Source: Streptomyces sp. FIT100
GTDB taxonomy: Bacteria > Actinomycetota > Actinomycetes > Streptomycetales > Streptomycetaceae
NCBI RefSeq assembly: GCF_024584805.1
Contig: NZ_CP075715.1
Location: forward strand, 1,910,001-1,974,000
DNA length: 64,000 bases
Direction of reading: 5' to 3'
The notes beneath the pieces are model-generated. The model ran no database searches. It saw only the letters and a list, made by a program, of their open reading frames with translations, and was not told where the DNA came from. Shown piece by piece: positions 8,122-17,637 of this stretch. The translations under genes were made by a program, and so were the position numbers. How positions within the stretch are numbered: the stretch's first letter is position 1; every line of letters begins with the position of its first letter.

Positions 8122-9030
8122 TCAGTAGCGGTACGGCTGGCCGTTGTAGCCGTTGCCGTACGCGTTGGGGTCGTAGCCGCCGTTCTCGTGGTCGTACGAC
8201 GCGGGCTGCTGCGGTGGCATGGGCGGCATCGGCGGGGTCTGCTGGTCGCCGTCGCGCTGCTGCGGCACCCACACTCCGCCGGGCGGCGTCTCGTTGTAGC
8301 CCTGCTGAGTGGCGTAGGGGTCGCTGTACTGCTGCTGGCCGCCGTAGCTGTCGTAGCCCTCGTAGGAGCCGTAGCCCTGGCTGCCGATGTACGGGTCGGA
8401 GTAGGCCGCGTACTGCTGCTGGCCCGTGCCGTAGTCGTACTGGGCGGCGTAGGCGTCCTGCGCCTGGGCCGCGGTCGGCTGCTCGTACGGGGAGGAGTAG
8501 CCGTCGTACCCGCCGTACAGGTACTGGTCCTGTGCGGGGGCGCCGTTCGCCGCCGCGGCGTAGGCGGCGTCGTCGTAGATGCCGTACTGGCCGGTGTCGT
8601 CGGGCATGGGCACCGGCTCGTAGACCGCCGAGGTTCCGGCCGCCGACGGCCCGGCCCGCCCGGCGCCGTCGTCCTCGCCCTCATGGGGCTCGTAGGCGAG
8701 GTCCGACACCTCCAGTGTGGGCTCGCGCATCTCGGCGGGGCCGTCGCCGGACTTGCGGCGGCGGCTGGACCCCGGGCTGCCGCCGAGCGCCCAGCCGGTG
8801 GAGAAGCCCCGCCGGAAGGAGAGGGTGACGTACGTCTGCCCGATCGCGAAGCCGGTCGCGCCGATCGCGATCACGACCACGTTCGGCATCAGCACACCGA
8901 GGACGACGCCCAGGAATCCGGCGAACGCGAGCAGCCGCCAGCGCAGCCGCGCCTTGTACTGCAGCAGCACTTCCCCGAGCAGCCACAGCGCGACGATGCC
9001 GAACGCGATGTAGAGCACCGTCCAGCCCAT
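8122..9030 (-). CDS. Uncharacterised membrane protein with Tyr/Gly/Gln-rich tail
   Basis: This 302-residue protein has two or three membrane segments in the first 75 residues (including LYIAFGIVALWLLGEVLL and VLMPNVVVIAIGATGFAIG). A basic/serine linker (SPGSSRRRKSG) follows, then about 200 residues of low complexity dominated by Y, G, Q, D, P and A, in motifs such as YGSYEGYDSYGG and QQQYSDPYATQQGY. It ends in NGYNGQPYRY. No catalytic motif is visible. The composition resembles disordered, aromatic-rich sticker-and-spacer tails, so membrane-tethered scaffolding is possible (inference). The start ATG 9030 has a GAGGGG-type ribosome binding site. It lies downstream of metF on the same strand, about 50 bases away. 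Confidence 0.75.
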   Translation of the reverse strand: MGWTVLYIAFGIVALWLLGEVLLQYKARLRWRLLAFAGFLGVVLGVLMPNVVVIAIGATGFAIGQTYVTLSFRRGFSTGWALGGSPGSSRRRKSGDGPAEMREPTLEVSDLAYEPHEGEDDGAGRAGPSAAGTSAVYEPVPMPDDTGQYGIYDDAAYAAAANGAPAQDQYLYGGYDGYSSPYEQPTAAQAQDAYAAQYDYGTGQQQYAAYSDPYIGSQGYGSYEGYDSYGGQQQYSDPYATQQGYNETPPGGVWVPQQRDGDQQTPPMPPMPPQQPASYDHENGGYDPNAYGNGYNGQPYRY

Positions 9031-9081
9031 GTCCCGCCCCTCTCATCGGCCGCCGCCGGGGGTTGTGGCGGGTGTGGCCGG

Positions 9082-9999
9082 TCAAGTCTGCTCGTGCAGT
9101 CCGAGATTCTCGTAGATTTCAAGCGTCGCCGTGGAGTTGTTGAGCGTAATGAAGTGCAACCCGGGGACACCCTCGGACAGCAGCCGTGCGCAGAACTCCG
9201 TCGCGAACTCGATGCCCATGGAGCGTACAGCGGCGGGATCGCCGGCGACCGAGCGGATCCGTTCTTCGAGGGCGGCCGGGAAGGACGCGTTGCTCAGCTG
9301 ACTGAACCGTTCGATCTGCCGGACGCTGGTGACGGGCATGACCTCGGGGATGATCGGCGTCGCACAGCCGACCTCGGCGACCCGGTCGCGCAGCCGCAGA
9401 TAGTCCTCCGGATCGAAGAACATCTGGGTGATCGCGTAGTCGGCACCGGCGCGGCATTTGTCCACGAAGTACCGGATGTCGTTGTCCCAGTCGGTCGACC
9501 GGGGGTGCATCTCGGGGAAGGCGGCGACGCCGACGCAGAAGTCGCCGGACTCCTTGATCAGCCTGACCAGGTCGGCGGCGTAGGTCACGCCGTCGGGGTG
9601 CTTGACCCACTCGCCCATCGGGTCGCCGGGCGGGTCACCGCGCAGCGCCAGGATGTTCCTGATCCCGGCGTCGGCGAACTGTCCGATCATGTTGCGCAAC
9701 TGGGCCACGGAGTGGTCGACGGCGGTGAGGTGCGCCACCGGCGTCAGGGTGGTGTCGGCGGCGATCTGCTGGGTCGCCTTGACGGTGCCCGCGCGGGTGG
9801 ACCCGCCGGCGCCGTAGGTCACGGAGACGAAGTTCGGACCCACCGCCTCGACGCGGCGCAGCGCGTTCCACAGGTTCCGCTCGCCCTTCTCGGTCTTGGG
9901 CGCCCAGAACTCGAAGGAGTACGACGTCTTGCCGGTCGCCAGCAGGTCGCGCACGGTGCGTGCGCGATCTGTCCTGGTGGAAGCTGTGCCGAGGGCCAT
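9082..9999 (-). CDS. metF: 5,10-methylenetetrahydrofolate reductase
   Basis: This 305-residue TIM-barrel flavoenzyme reduces methylenetetrahydrofolate to 5-methyl-THF for methionine synthesis. Family motifs are [10 protein letters not shown] (catalytic Glu in the usual xEFFPPK position), [26 protein letters not shown] (flavin and folate contacts) and ITQMFFD. The length is typical of the bacterial enzyme. TAACCT (10006-10011 on the complementary strand) sits 6 bases before the ATG with no ribosome binding site, suggesting a leaderless message. Linkage to thiE and the thiO-S-G genes gives a one-carbon/thiamine neighbourhood. Confidence 0.95.
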   Translation of the reverse strand: MALGTASTRTDRARTVRDLLATGKTSYSFEFWAPKTEKGERNLWNALRRVEAVGPNFVSVTYGAGGSTRAGTVKATQQIAADTTLTPVAHLTAVDHSVAQLRNMIGQFADAGIRNILALRGDPPGDPMGEWVKHPDGVTYAADLVRLIKESGDFCVGVAAFPEMHPRSTDWDNDIRYFVDKCRAGADYAITQMFFDPEDYLRLRDRVAEVGCATPIIPEVMPVTSVRQIERFSQLSNASFPAALEERIRSVAGDPAAVRSMGIEFATEFCARLLSEGVPGLHFITLNNSTATLEIYENLGLHEQT

Positions 10000-10074
10000 A
10001 CTCGCAGGTTAGCCAGGGCACCGGGGGGACCCAACCAACGTCCACGTATCGGACACCGACTGTTCGCTTTTGGC

Positions 10075-10725
10075 CTATTCCGCGCGGGCCCGTATCCGCT
10101 TGCCGAGACCGGCCGCCGCCGCGGCCGGGTCGTCCGCCTCCGTGATCGCCCGGACGACGACGACCCGCCGGGCCCCGGCGTCCAGCACCTGGTCGAGGTT
10201 GCCGGCGTCGATGCCGCCGATGGCGAACCAGGGGCGCTCCTGCGGGAGCGAGGCCGCGTACCGCACGAGGTCGAGCCCCGGGGCGTGCCGGCCCGGCTTG
10301 GTGGGCGTGGGCCAGCAGGGGCCGGTGCAGTAGTAGTCCACCCCGGGCTCCACGGCGGCCGCGGCCGCCTCGGCCTCGGTGTGCGTGGAGCGGCCGACGA
10401 GCACGTCGGAGCCGAGGATCGCCCGTGCGGCCGGGACCGGCAGGTCGCCCTGGCCCAGGTGCAGCACGTCGGCGCCGATGGCGTGGGCGACATCGGCCCG
10501 GTCGTTCACGGCGAGCAGCGTGCCGTGGCGGCGGCAGGCGTCGGCGAGGACCGCGAGGTGCTCCAGCTCCTCGGCGGCCTCCATGCCCTTGTCGCGCAGC
10601 TGCACGATGTCGACCCCGGAGGAGAGCACGGCGTCCAGGAACTCGGGGAGATCCCCCTGGCGCCTGCGGGCGTCCGTGCACAGATAGAGCCGGGCGTCGG
10701 ACAGGCGTGCGCGCAGCGTGGACAT
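10075..10725 (-). CDS. thiE: Thiamine-phosphate synthase
   Basis: This 216-residue enzyme joins HMP-pyrophosphate to the thiazole phosphate in thiamine synthesis. Diagnostic motifs are [29 protein letters not shown] and the glycine-rich phosphate-binding [19 protein letters not shown] 10725 is supported by a GGGGGAG ribosome binding site and by alignment of [18 protein letters not shown] with family N termini. It lies apart from thiO-S-G, on the opposite strand. Its 110-base upstream spacer contains no TPP-riboswitch signature. Confidence 0.94.
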   Translation of the reverse strand: MSTLRARLSDARLYLCTDARRRQGDLPEFLDAVLSSGVDIVQLRDKGMEAAEELEHLAVLADACRRHGTLLAVNDRADVAHAIGADVLHLGQGDLPVPAARAILGSDVLVGRSTHTEAEAAAAAVEPGVDYYCTGPCWPTPTKPGRHAPGLDLVRYAASLPQERPWFAIGGIDAGNLDQVLDAGARRVVVVRAITEADDPAAAAAGLGKRIRARAE

Positions 10726-10837
10726 GAAGTGCTCCCCCGTGTGGGCAGGTCGGGCGGTGCGCGGACCGGCGCCGTCCCGGGCAGGGACCCACAGCCGCTC
10801 CGCACACCGCATCCCTGTGGTGTGTCGTGTGGTGACG

Positions 10838-11203
10838 TCAGACAGCGAGCGCCTGGGCCCGGCGCTTCACCTCCGTACCGCGATTCTCGCCGAGCGCCTC
10901 CACGGGGGTGCCCGGCAGGGTCGGGTCCGGCGTGAAGAGCCACTCCAGCATCTCTTCGTCGGTGAAGCCGTCGTCCCTCAGGAGCGTCAGGGTCCCGGAG
11001 AGGCCCTTGACCACCTTGCCGCCCTTGATGAAGGCGGCGGGCACCTGAAGCGTCCGGTTCTCACCCCGGCGCACGGCGATCAGCTGGCCCTCCTTGACCA
11101 GCTGCCGCACGCGCGTCACCTCGACATCGAGCTTTTCCGCGATGTCCGGCAGGTGGAGCCAGGCGGGGACGAGAGCATCGGTCTTTGCGTCAATCTCGGT
11201 CAC
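10838..11203 (-). CDS. Rv2175c-like winged-helix DNA-binding protein
   Basis: This 121-residue protein matches the mycobacterial Rv2175c family: an N-terminal winged HTH ([41 protein letters not shown]) and a short C-terminal domain ([17 protein letters not shown]). In M. tuberculosis, Rv2175c is phosphorylated by the neighbouring PknL kinase; here the PknL-like PASTA kinase lies about 4.5 kb away at 15721. The start is GTG 11203. The target genes are unknown. The family assignment is confident; the kinase-substrate relationship is inferred by synteny. Confidence 0.85.
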   Translation of the reverse strand: MTEIDAKTDALVPAWLHLPDIAEKLDVEVTRVRQLVKEGQLIAVRRGENRTLQVPAAFIKGGKVVKGLSGTLTLLRDDGFTDEEMLEWLFTPDPTLPGTPVEALGENRGTEVKRRAQALAV

Positions 11204-11293
11204 GGGACAAGCCTGCCATCCCGGACTGACAGTCGGTAGCCGGACCCGGGGCCTGTCGTTCGGATGCCGGGCGGACAGGGGACGGCCAGGGGA

Positions 11294-11386
11294 AGGACAG
11301 GGGGTGGACAGAGGGGGACAGCGGGGTGGACAGGGGGGTGGACAGGGGGGTGGATTCGGGGCGGATCAGGGGTGGATTCGGGGCGG
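11294..11386. repeat. GGGGTGGACAG-type short direct repeats
   Basis: About six imperfect copies of GGGGTGGACAG or GGGGTGGATTCGGGGC fill the spacer between two genes on the minus strand. No promoter or terminator is recognisable in it. Confidence 0.75.
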
Positions 11387-11431
11387 GCGCCGGACGGATC
11401 CGCGAGTCCGGCGAGTTCCCGACGACAGTGC

Positions 11432-12682
11432 CTAGGCAGCGGCCGCCTTCAGGGGGACCGACGGGTCCGCGGCGCGTTCCGGGTCGAGCCGGGCGCCGGC
11501 CTCGATGAGCTTGCGCCCCTGGGCCAGGTCCCGGGGCCTGCCGACGGCCAGCAGCGCGACCAGCACCCCGTCGCGCAGCCACAGGACCGACCAGCCGGAG
11601 CCGGCCGCCGGGTCGCCGCGCCGCACGAGCGTCCCGGCGCCCTCGTGGTGGCCCGCGTACTGCACGAAGCGGCCGAACTGCTCGGACCAGAAGTACGGCA
11701 CCGGGTCGTAGACCGCTGGGACGGCGGGCGGCTGTCCGGCCTCGCCCGCGACGACGTCCGCGGCGACGGTGCGCGGGCCCTGGAGCGCGTTGTCCCAGTG
11801 GTGCACGAGGAGCCGTTCCCCGTAGCGGCGGGAGGGGAAGGAGGCGCAGTCCCCGACCGCGTACACATCGGGCAGCGAGGTGCGCAGCCGCTCGTCCGCG
11901 GTGATGGAGCCGTCGGGGCCGAGGACGATGTCCGAGCCGGCGAGCCAGCCCGTGGCGGGGCGCGCGCCGATGCCGACGACGACGGCCCCGGCGCGCAGCC
12001 TGCGCCCGTCCGCCAGGACGACCGTGCCGGGCTCGGCGCCCGCGACGCGGGCGTTGGTGAGGAGCCGGGCGCCGGACTCGGCGTACCAGTCGGCCATCGG
12101 CGCGGCGACCTCGGCGGGCAGGGCGCCCGCCAGCGGGCGGTCGGCGGCCTCGACGACGGTGACCTCGCAGCCGGCCTCGCGGGCGGCCGTGGCGAACTCC
12201 GCGCCGATCCAGCCGGCGCCCACGACCACGATGTCGTGCTTGTTCTCGAGCACCGGACGCAGCCGCTCCGCGTCGTCGAGCGTGCGCAGCAGATGGACGC
12301 CCGGGACGCCCTCGGTGCCGGGGAGCGCGATGGGCTCCGCGCCGGTGGCGATGACGAGGACGTCATACGGAACGGGCCCGTCCGGCGTGTCGAGCTCATG
12401 GGCGCCGGGACGCACCCCGCTGACCTCGCGGCCGAGCTGGAGGTCGACCGCCAGCGCCTCGAAGTCGACGTCGAGGGCGGAGCCCTCCGCGGTGCCGAGC
12501 AGGACGGCCTTGGAGAGCGGCGGCCGGTCGTACGGCTGGTGCGGCTCGGCGCCGATCAGGGTGACGGTGCCGGTGAAGCCCTGTTCGCGCAGGGCGACGG
12601 CGGTCTGTACGCCGGCCATGCCCGCGCCGACGATGACGACCCTGCTGCGGCCGTGGCCGCTCGGCGTTGTCTGCTCGCTCAC
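11432..12682 (-). CDS. NAD(P)/FAD-dependent ferredoxin-reductase-like flavoprotein
   Basis: This 416-residue protein has the two-dinucleotide-binding-domain fold of the putidaredoxin/rubredoxin reductase family. The FAD motif VVIVGAGMAGVQTAVALREQG is at residues 15-35, followed by YDRPPLSKAVLLG. The NAD motif is DIVVVGAGWIGAEFATAAREAG, and the second FAD motif is DVYAVGDCAS. The C-terminal reductase domain (PYFWSEQFGRFVQYAGHHEG) is typical. It would pass electrons from NAD(P)H to a ferredoxin-like partner, but no ferredoxin or P450 gene is adjacent. The start is GTG 12682, with no clear ribosome binding site. Confidence 0.9.
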   Translation of the reverse strand: MSEQTTPSGHGRSRVVIVGAGMAGVQTAVALREQGFTGTVTLIGAEPHQPYDRPPLSKAVLLGTAEGSALDVDFEALAVDLQLGREVSGVRPGAHELDTPDGPVPYDVLVIATGAEPIALPGTEGVPGVHLLRTLDDAERLRPVLENKHDIVVVGAGWIGAEFATAAREAGCEVTVVEAADRPLAGALPAEVAAPMADWYAESGARLLTNARVAGAEPGTVVLADGRRLRAGAVVVGIGARPATGWLAGSDIVLGPDGSITADERLRTSLPDVYAVGDCASFPSRRYGERLLVHHWDNALQGPRTVAADVVAGEAGQPPAVPAVYDPVPYFWSEQFGRFVQYAGHHEGAGTLVRRGDPAAGSGWSVLWLRDGVLVALLAVGRPRDLAQGRKLIEAGARLDPERAADPSVPLKAAAA

Positions 12683-12710
12683 GCGGCCACCCTAACCACG
12701 TGATGATCCG

Positions 12711-13016
12711 TCAGGAAGGCAGCTGTTCGACCACGCTCGTGCCGCGGCCCGCCTGCGACTCCCATTCCCAGGTCTCCTCCAGCCGCACCCGCCCGTCGGG
12801 CAGCTCGGTGACGGTGGAGACGCAGTGGCCGGAAGAAGTCGTTCCGTCCTGCTTCAGCTGGACGTAGCGGAAGTCGGTCCTGTCGCCGTCGCGCGTGCCG
12901 ACGAGATACCCGCGGACCACGTCGCCGCCCGCGTAGTCGGCCCAGATCCGGCCGCCCTCCTCGTGGTACGCGAACCGGGTGCGCGTACCGACCTGGCCTG
13001 GCGCCTGGTCGGCCAC
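12711..13016 (-). CDS. Small uncharacterised protein, possibly 5'-truncated
   Basis: This is a beta-rich polypeptide of 101 residues: FAYHEEGGRIWADYAGGDVV, then DFRYVQLKQDGTTSSGHC and LPDGRVRLEETWEWES. Such short proteins recur in Streptomyces and are sometimes labelled N-acetylglutamate synthase-like without support. The only in-frame start is GTG 13016, without a ribosome binding site. Immediately upstream lies a GC-rich REP-like palindrome (13025-13055), which may have replaced the native N terminus or leader (inference). No function is assigned. Confidence 0.6.
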   Translation of the reverse strand: MADQAPGQVGTRTRFAYHEEGGRIWADYAGGDVVRGYLVGTRDGDRTDFRYVQLKQDGTTSSGHCVSTVTELPDGRVRLEETWEWESQAGRGTSVVEQLPS

Positions 13017-13024
13017 CGGGGCGA

Positions 13025-13055
13025 TGGGGGTCCCCCCAGCCGAAGGCGAGGGGGA
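13025..13055. repeat. REP-like palindrome (TGGGGG...GGGGGA type)
   Basis: TGGGGGTCCCCCCAGCCG is followed by AAGGCGAGGGGGA. It shares the TGGGGGTNCC...GGGGGAG layout with elements at 50806-50841, inside 51296-51368, and at 61821-61854. Confidence 0.6.
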
Positions 13056-13091
13056 AAGTCCGTCGGCGAGCGGGCCACAGCGCGGGCTCCC

Positions 13092-13121
13092 TTACTGCGA
13101 GTTGGGGGCGGGGGTTAGGCT
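13092..13121 (+). promoter_or_regulatory. Candidate promoter for the thiO-thiS-thiG leader RNA
   Basis: TTACTG (13092-13097) and TAGGCT (13116-13121) are spaced by 18 bases. The predicted RNA start lies just before the TPP riboswitch. Confidence 0.45.
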
Positions 13122-13135
13122 GGCCACCGTACTGC

Positions 13136-13230
13136 TACTCGCGGGAGCCCGGACGCAGCGGGCTGAGAGGGAGGCTGGAGCGGCCTCCGACCGTACGAAC
13201 CTGATCCGGGTCATGCCGGCGAAGGGAGGG
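13136..13230 (+). ncRNA. TPP riboswitch (THI element)
   Basis: The conserved cores are present in order: GCGGGAGCCC (P1/P2 start), GGGCTGAGAGG, and then the thi-box GAACCTGATCCGGGTCATGC followed by CGGCGAAGGGAGG. The element ends about 11 bases before the thiO ATG, so it overlaps or abuts the ribosome binding site GAAGGGAGGGG, consistent with translational control. It governs the thiO-thiS-thiG operon. Confidence 0.95.
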
Positions 13231-13241
13231 GCTGAGCGCCC

Positions 13242-14533
13242 ATGCATTCACGTACGTCAACGGAGTCACGTGCGCCTTCAGGGCCGTCGTCCTCACGACC
13301 GTCCCCACGTTCGTCGTCCTCAGGGCCGTCGCCCTCGGGGCCGTCGTCCTCAGGGCGGTCGTCCTCAGGACCGTCGTCGGACGTCCTCGTCATCGGAGGC
13401 GGCATCATCGGCCTCGTCACGGCCTGGCGGGCGGCCCGGCGCGGGCTGAGCGTGGCGCTCGCCGACCCCGCGCCGGGCGGCGGGGCCGCACAGGTGGCGG
13501 CGGGCATGCTGGCCGCCGTCACGGAGCTCCACTACGGCGAGGAGACGCTCCTCGCCCTCAATCTCGCCTCCGTGCGCCGCTACCCCGAGTTCGTCGCCGA
13601 GCTGGAGGAGGCGAGCGGCCTGGAGACGGGCTACCGCCGCTGCGGCACCCTCGCCGTCGCGCTCGACACGGACGACCGGGCGGCCCTGCGCGAGCTGCAC
13701 GCGCTCCAGAGCCGCTGCGGGCTGGACTCGGAGTGGCTCACGGGCCGGGAGTGCCGGCGCCTGGAGCCGATGCTCGCGCCCGGTGTGCGGGGCGGGCTGC
13801 GGGTGGACGGCGACCACCAGATCGATCCGCGACGGCTGGCGACGGCGCTGGTCGTGGCCTGCGAGCGGGCCGGCGTGGTCTTCCACCGCGACTGGGCGGA
13901 GAGGCTGTCGGTGGTACGGGACCGGGCGGCCGGGGCCGTGCTCGCCGGGGGCCGTGAGGTGGCGGCCGAGCAGGTGGTGCTCGCCGGCGGCAGCCTGAGC
14001 GGCCGGCTGCACGGTGTACCGGAGCAGGTACTTCCGCCGGTACGCCCGGTGAAGGGGCAGGTGCTGCGGCTGACGGTGCCCGCGCAGTACGCCCCCTTCC
14101 TGTCACGGACGGTGCGGGCCGTGGTGCGCGGCAGCCACGTCTATCTCGTGCCGCGCGAGAGCGGGGAGCTGGTCGTGGGCGCGACGAGCGAGGAGCTCGG
14201 CTGGGACACGACGGTCACGGCGGGCGGCGTCTACCAGCTGCTGCGTGACGCGCACGAGCTGGTGCCGGGCCTCACCGAGCTGCCGCTGACCGAGACGGGG
14301 GCCGGGCTGCGGCCCGCGTCACCGGACAACGCCCCGCTGCTCGGGCCTACGGAGCTGCCCGGACTGCTGCTGGCCACCGGGCACTACCGCAACGGCGTCC
14401 TGCTCACCCCGGTGACCGGCGAGGTGATGGCGGACCTCCTGGCCACCGGCGAGGTACCGGACGAGGCCCGCCCCTTCGCCCCCGGCCGCTTCTCCTCCCG
14501 CCATTTCTCCGCCGCACGCCAGGAGGTGTCCGC

Positions 14534-14537
<4 letters not shown>
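13242..14537 (+). CDS. thiO: Glycine oxidase for thiazole synthesis, with Ser/Pro-rich N-terminal extension
   Basis: This 431-residue FAD enzyme oxidises glycine to the iminoacetate used by ThiG. After a low-complexity stretch of about 45 residues come the FAD motif DVLVIGGGIIGLVTAWRAARRG, the DAO-family blocks GAAQVAAGMLAAVTE and GDHQIDPRRLATAL, and the C-terminal GAGLRPASPDNAPLLGPT and ATGHYRNGVLLTPVTG. The N-terminal extension (Ser/Pro/Arg) is encoded by a minisatellite, and most homologues lack it or have a shorter one. ATG 13242 sits behind a strong ribosome binding site in the TPP riboswitch. The stop overlaps thiS (ATGA). Confidence 0.94.
13286..13380 (+). repeat. Coding minisatellite in the 5' end of thiO
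   Basis: About five imperfect 18-base units built on GGGCCGTCGTCCTCA encode the SGPSSS-like repeat between the thiO start codon and its FAD-binding fold. Confidence 0.8.
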
Positions 14538-15561
<1,024 letters not shown>

Positions 15562-15588
15562 GCCGTCCGGACCCGCCCCGGCACGCCC

Positions 15589-15638
15589 CCGGACCTGTCC
15601 CAGAGCCCCCTCCCCGGACCCGTCCCAGAGCCCCCTCC
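15589..15638. repeat. Two 25 bp tandem repeats downstream of thiG
   Basis: CCGGACCTGTCCCAGAGCCC... (15589-15613) is repeated at 15614-15638 with one change. It lies in the 159-base spacer before the PASTA kinase gene. Confidence 0.85.
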
Positions 15639-15720
15639 GAGTCACAGGTGCGCTGCAGTACGGCGGCCCGCTTGTCCGGAGGGGGCGGGAAGGCGCGGCG
15701 CGGCTCGTAGACTCGCCTGC

Positions 15721-17637
15721 GTGGATACGACCCTTAAGGACCCCCTCGTCGGGCAGCTGCTCGACGGCCGCTACCGCATCGACGCACGCATTGCCGTCGG
15801 CGGAATGGCCACGGTCTACCGGGCCGTGGACACCCGGCTCGACCGGGTCCTCGCCCTCAAGGTGATGCACCCGGCGCTCGCGACGGACGCGTCGTTCGTG
15901 GAGCGGTTCATCCGGGAGGCGAGGTCCGTCGCGCGGCTTTCGCACCCCAATGTGGTGGGGGTCTACGACCAGGGCGCCCAGGGCCCTTACGTGTACCTGG
16001 CGATGGAGTACGTCGCCGGCTGCACCCTCCGCGACGTGCTGCGCGAGCGCGGCGCGCTCCAGCCCCGGGCCGCGCTCGACATCCTGGAGCCGGTGCTCGC
16101 CGCGCTCGGTGCGGCCCACCGGGCCGGCTTCGTGCACCGGGACATGAAGCCGGAGAATGTGCTGATCGGGGACGACGGCCGGGTGAAGGTCGCCGACTTC
16201 GGGCTGGTGCGGGCCGTGGGATCCGTCACCAGCACCACGGGCTCGGTCCTCGGCACCGTGTCGTACCTCGCACCCGAGCAGATCGAGTCCGGCACCGCCG
16301 ACACCCGCGCCGACGTCTACGCCTGCGGGGTCGTCCTGTACGAGATGCTGACCGGTGCCAAGCCGCACACGGGCGGCACCCCCGCGCAGGTGCTCTACCA
16401 GCACCTGCACGAGGACGTGCCGGCGCCGTCCGGTGCCGTTCCCGGCCTCGCGGCGGAGCTGGACGAGCTGGTCGCGGGTGCTACGGCACGCGCCCCCGAG
16501 CTCCGCCCCGACGACGCCGTCGCGCTGCTCGCGCAGGTCCGAGCGGCCCGCGCGGCCCTCGGCGACGAGCAGCTCGACGCCGTACCGCCGCAGGCGAGGA
16601 CCGCGGACCGGCGCGACGGGGCGGAGGACCGCACGAGCGTGCTGCCCCGGACGCTGCCCTCCCCGCAGGAGGAGGCCGTCCACCGGACCAGCCGGCTGGA
16701 GATGCCGCCGGCCGGTGCGCACCGGCCGCGCGCGCCGCGCCCGCGCGGGCCCCGGCGCGGCGTGATCGCCGCGGTCGTCGCCGCACTGGTGCTGCTCACC
16801 ACCGGCGCCGGTGTCTGGTACATCAACTCGGGACAGTTCACCCGTGTCCCCGCCGTCCTCGGCCAGACCGAGGCCGTGGCCACGAAGCGCCTCACCGACG
16901 CCGGGCTGGAGGTCGAGCAGACCACCAAGGGCTTCAGCGACGTCTACGACCGCGGCACGGTCATGGACGTCGACCCCGACCCGGGGAAGCGCATCAGGGA
17001 CAACGGCTCGGTGACGCTCGTGATCTCCCGCGGCCCCGAGATCGTCAGGGTCCCGAAGCTCGCGGGCCTGTCGCTCACCGAGGCGAGGGCCGCTCTGCGC
17101 AACGCGGGCCTGGCACCGGGTGTGATCACCAAGGAGTTCAGCGAGGACGTCCCGCGGGGCACGGTCACGGGTTCGGACCCGGCCGCCGGGACCGACCGCC
17201 GCGCGGACTCCGCGGTCGCGCTCGTCGTCAGCAAGGGCGCCCCCGTCGACGTACCCGATGTGAGCGGTGAGTCCGTCGAGGACGCCACGAGCACCCTGGA
17301 GGAGGCCGGGCTGAAGGTCGCCGTCACCCCCGGCCGTGTCCACTCCCCGCAGGCGGCGGGCACCGTCGCCACGCAGTCCCCTGCCGAGGGCGGGCAGGCG
17401 GCCGAGGGCGACACGGTCACGCTCACCCTCTCCAAGGGCCCGCGCATGATCGACGTACCGGACGTCACCGGCCGGCCGGTGGCGGAGGCGCGCCAGGAGC
17501 TGGAGAAGGCGGGCTTCGAGGTCAAGGTCGAGCGCGCCTTCCCGTTCCTCGGCAACACGGTCGAGAGCCAGTCCGTCGAGGGCGGCGAGCAGGCCCCCGA
17601 GGGCAGCACGATCACCGTCAAGACCAAGGGGATCTAG
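15721..17637 (+). CDS. PASTA-domain Ser/Thr protein kinase, PknL-like
   Basis: This 638-residue membrane kinase has an N-terminal catalytic domain with the glycine loop at residues 24-33 (IAVGGMATVY), Lys47, the catalytic loop FVHRDMKPENVLI (about 137-149) and DFG near 160. A proline/arginine-rich linker leads to one membrane helix (about 346-366) and four extracellular PASTA repeats of about 66 residues, each with xVPxxxGxxxxxA blocks, which bind peptidoglycan or lipid II-type ligands. By synteny it corresponds to mycobacterial PknL. The start is GTG 15721 with no ribosome binding site; TAGACT at 15708-15713 suggests a leaderless transcript. Confidence 0.93.
   Translation: MDTTLKDPLVGQLLDGRYRIDARIAVGGMATVYRAVDTRLDRVLALKVMHPALATDASFVERFIREARSVARLSHPNVVGVYDQGAQGPYVYLAMEYVAGCTLRDVLRERGALQPRAALDILEPVLAALGAAHRAGFVHRDMKPENVLIGDDGRVKVADFGLVRAVGSVTSTTGSVLGTVSYLAPEQIESGTADTRADVYACGVVLYEMLTGAKPHTGGTPAQVLYQHLHEDVPAPSGAVPGLAAELDELVAGATARAPELRPDDAVALLAQVRAARAALGDEQLDAVPPQARTADRRDGAEDRTSVLPRTLPSPQEEAVHRTSRLEMPPAGAHRPRAPRPRGPRRGVIAAVVAALVLLTTGAGVWYINSGQFTRVPAVLGQTEAVATKRLTDAGLEVEQTTKGFSDVYDRGTVMDVDPDPGKRIRDNGSVTLVISRGPEIVRVPKLAGLSLTEARAALRNAGLAPGVITKEFSEDVPRGTVTGSDPAAGTDRRADSAVALVVSKGAPVDVPDVSGESVEDATSTLEEAGLKVAVTPGRVHSPQAAGTVATQSPAEGGQAAEGDTVTLTLSKGPRMIDVPDVTGRPVAEARQELEKAGFEVKVERAFPFLGNTVESQSVEGGEQAPEGSTITVKTKGI

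Noticed and set aside
10726..10837. Possible TPP riboswitch upstream of thiE
   Set aside because: The spacer lacks the CTGAGA and GAACCTGATC-type conserved blocks that are clear upstream of thiO.
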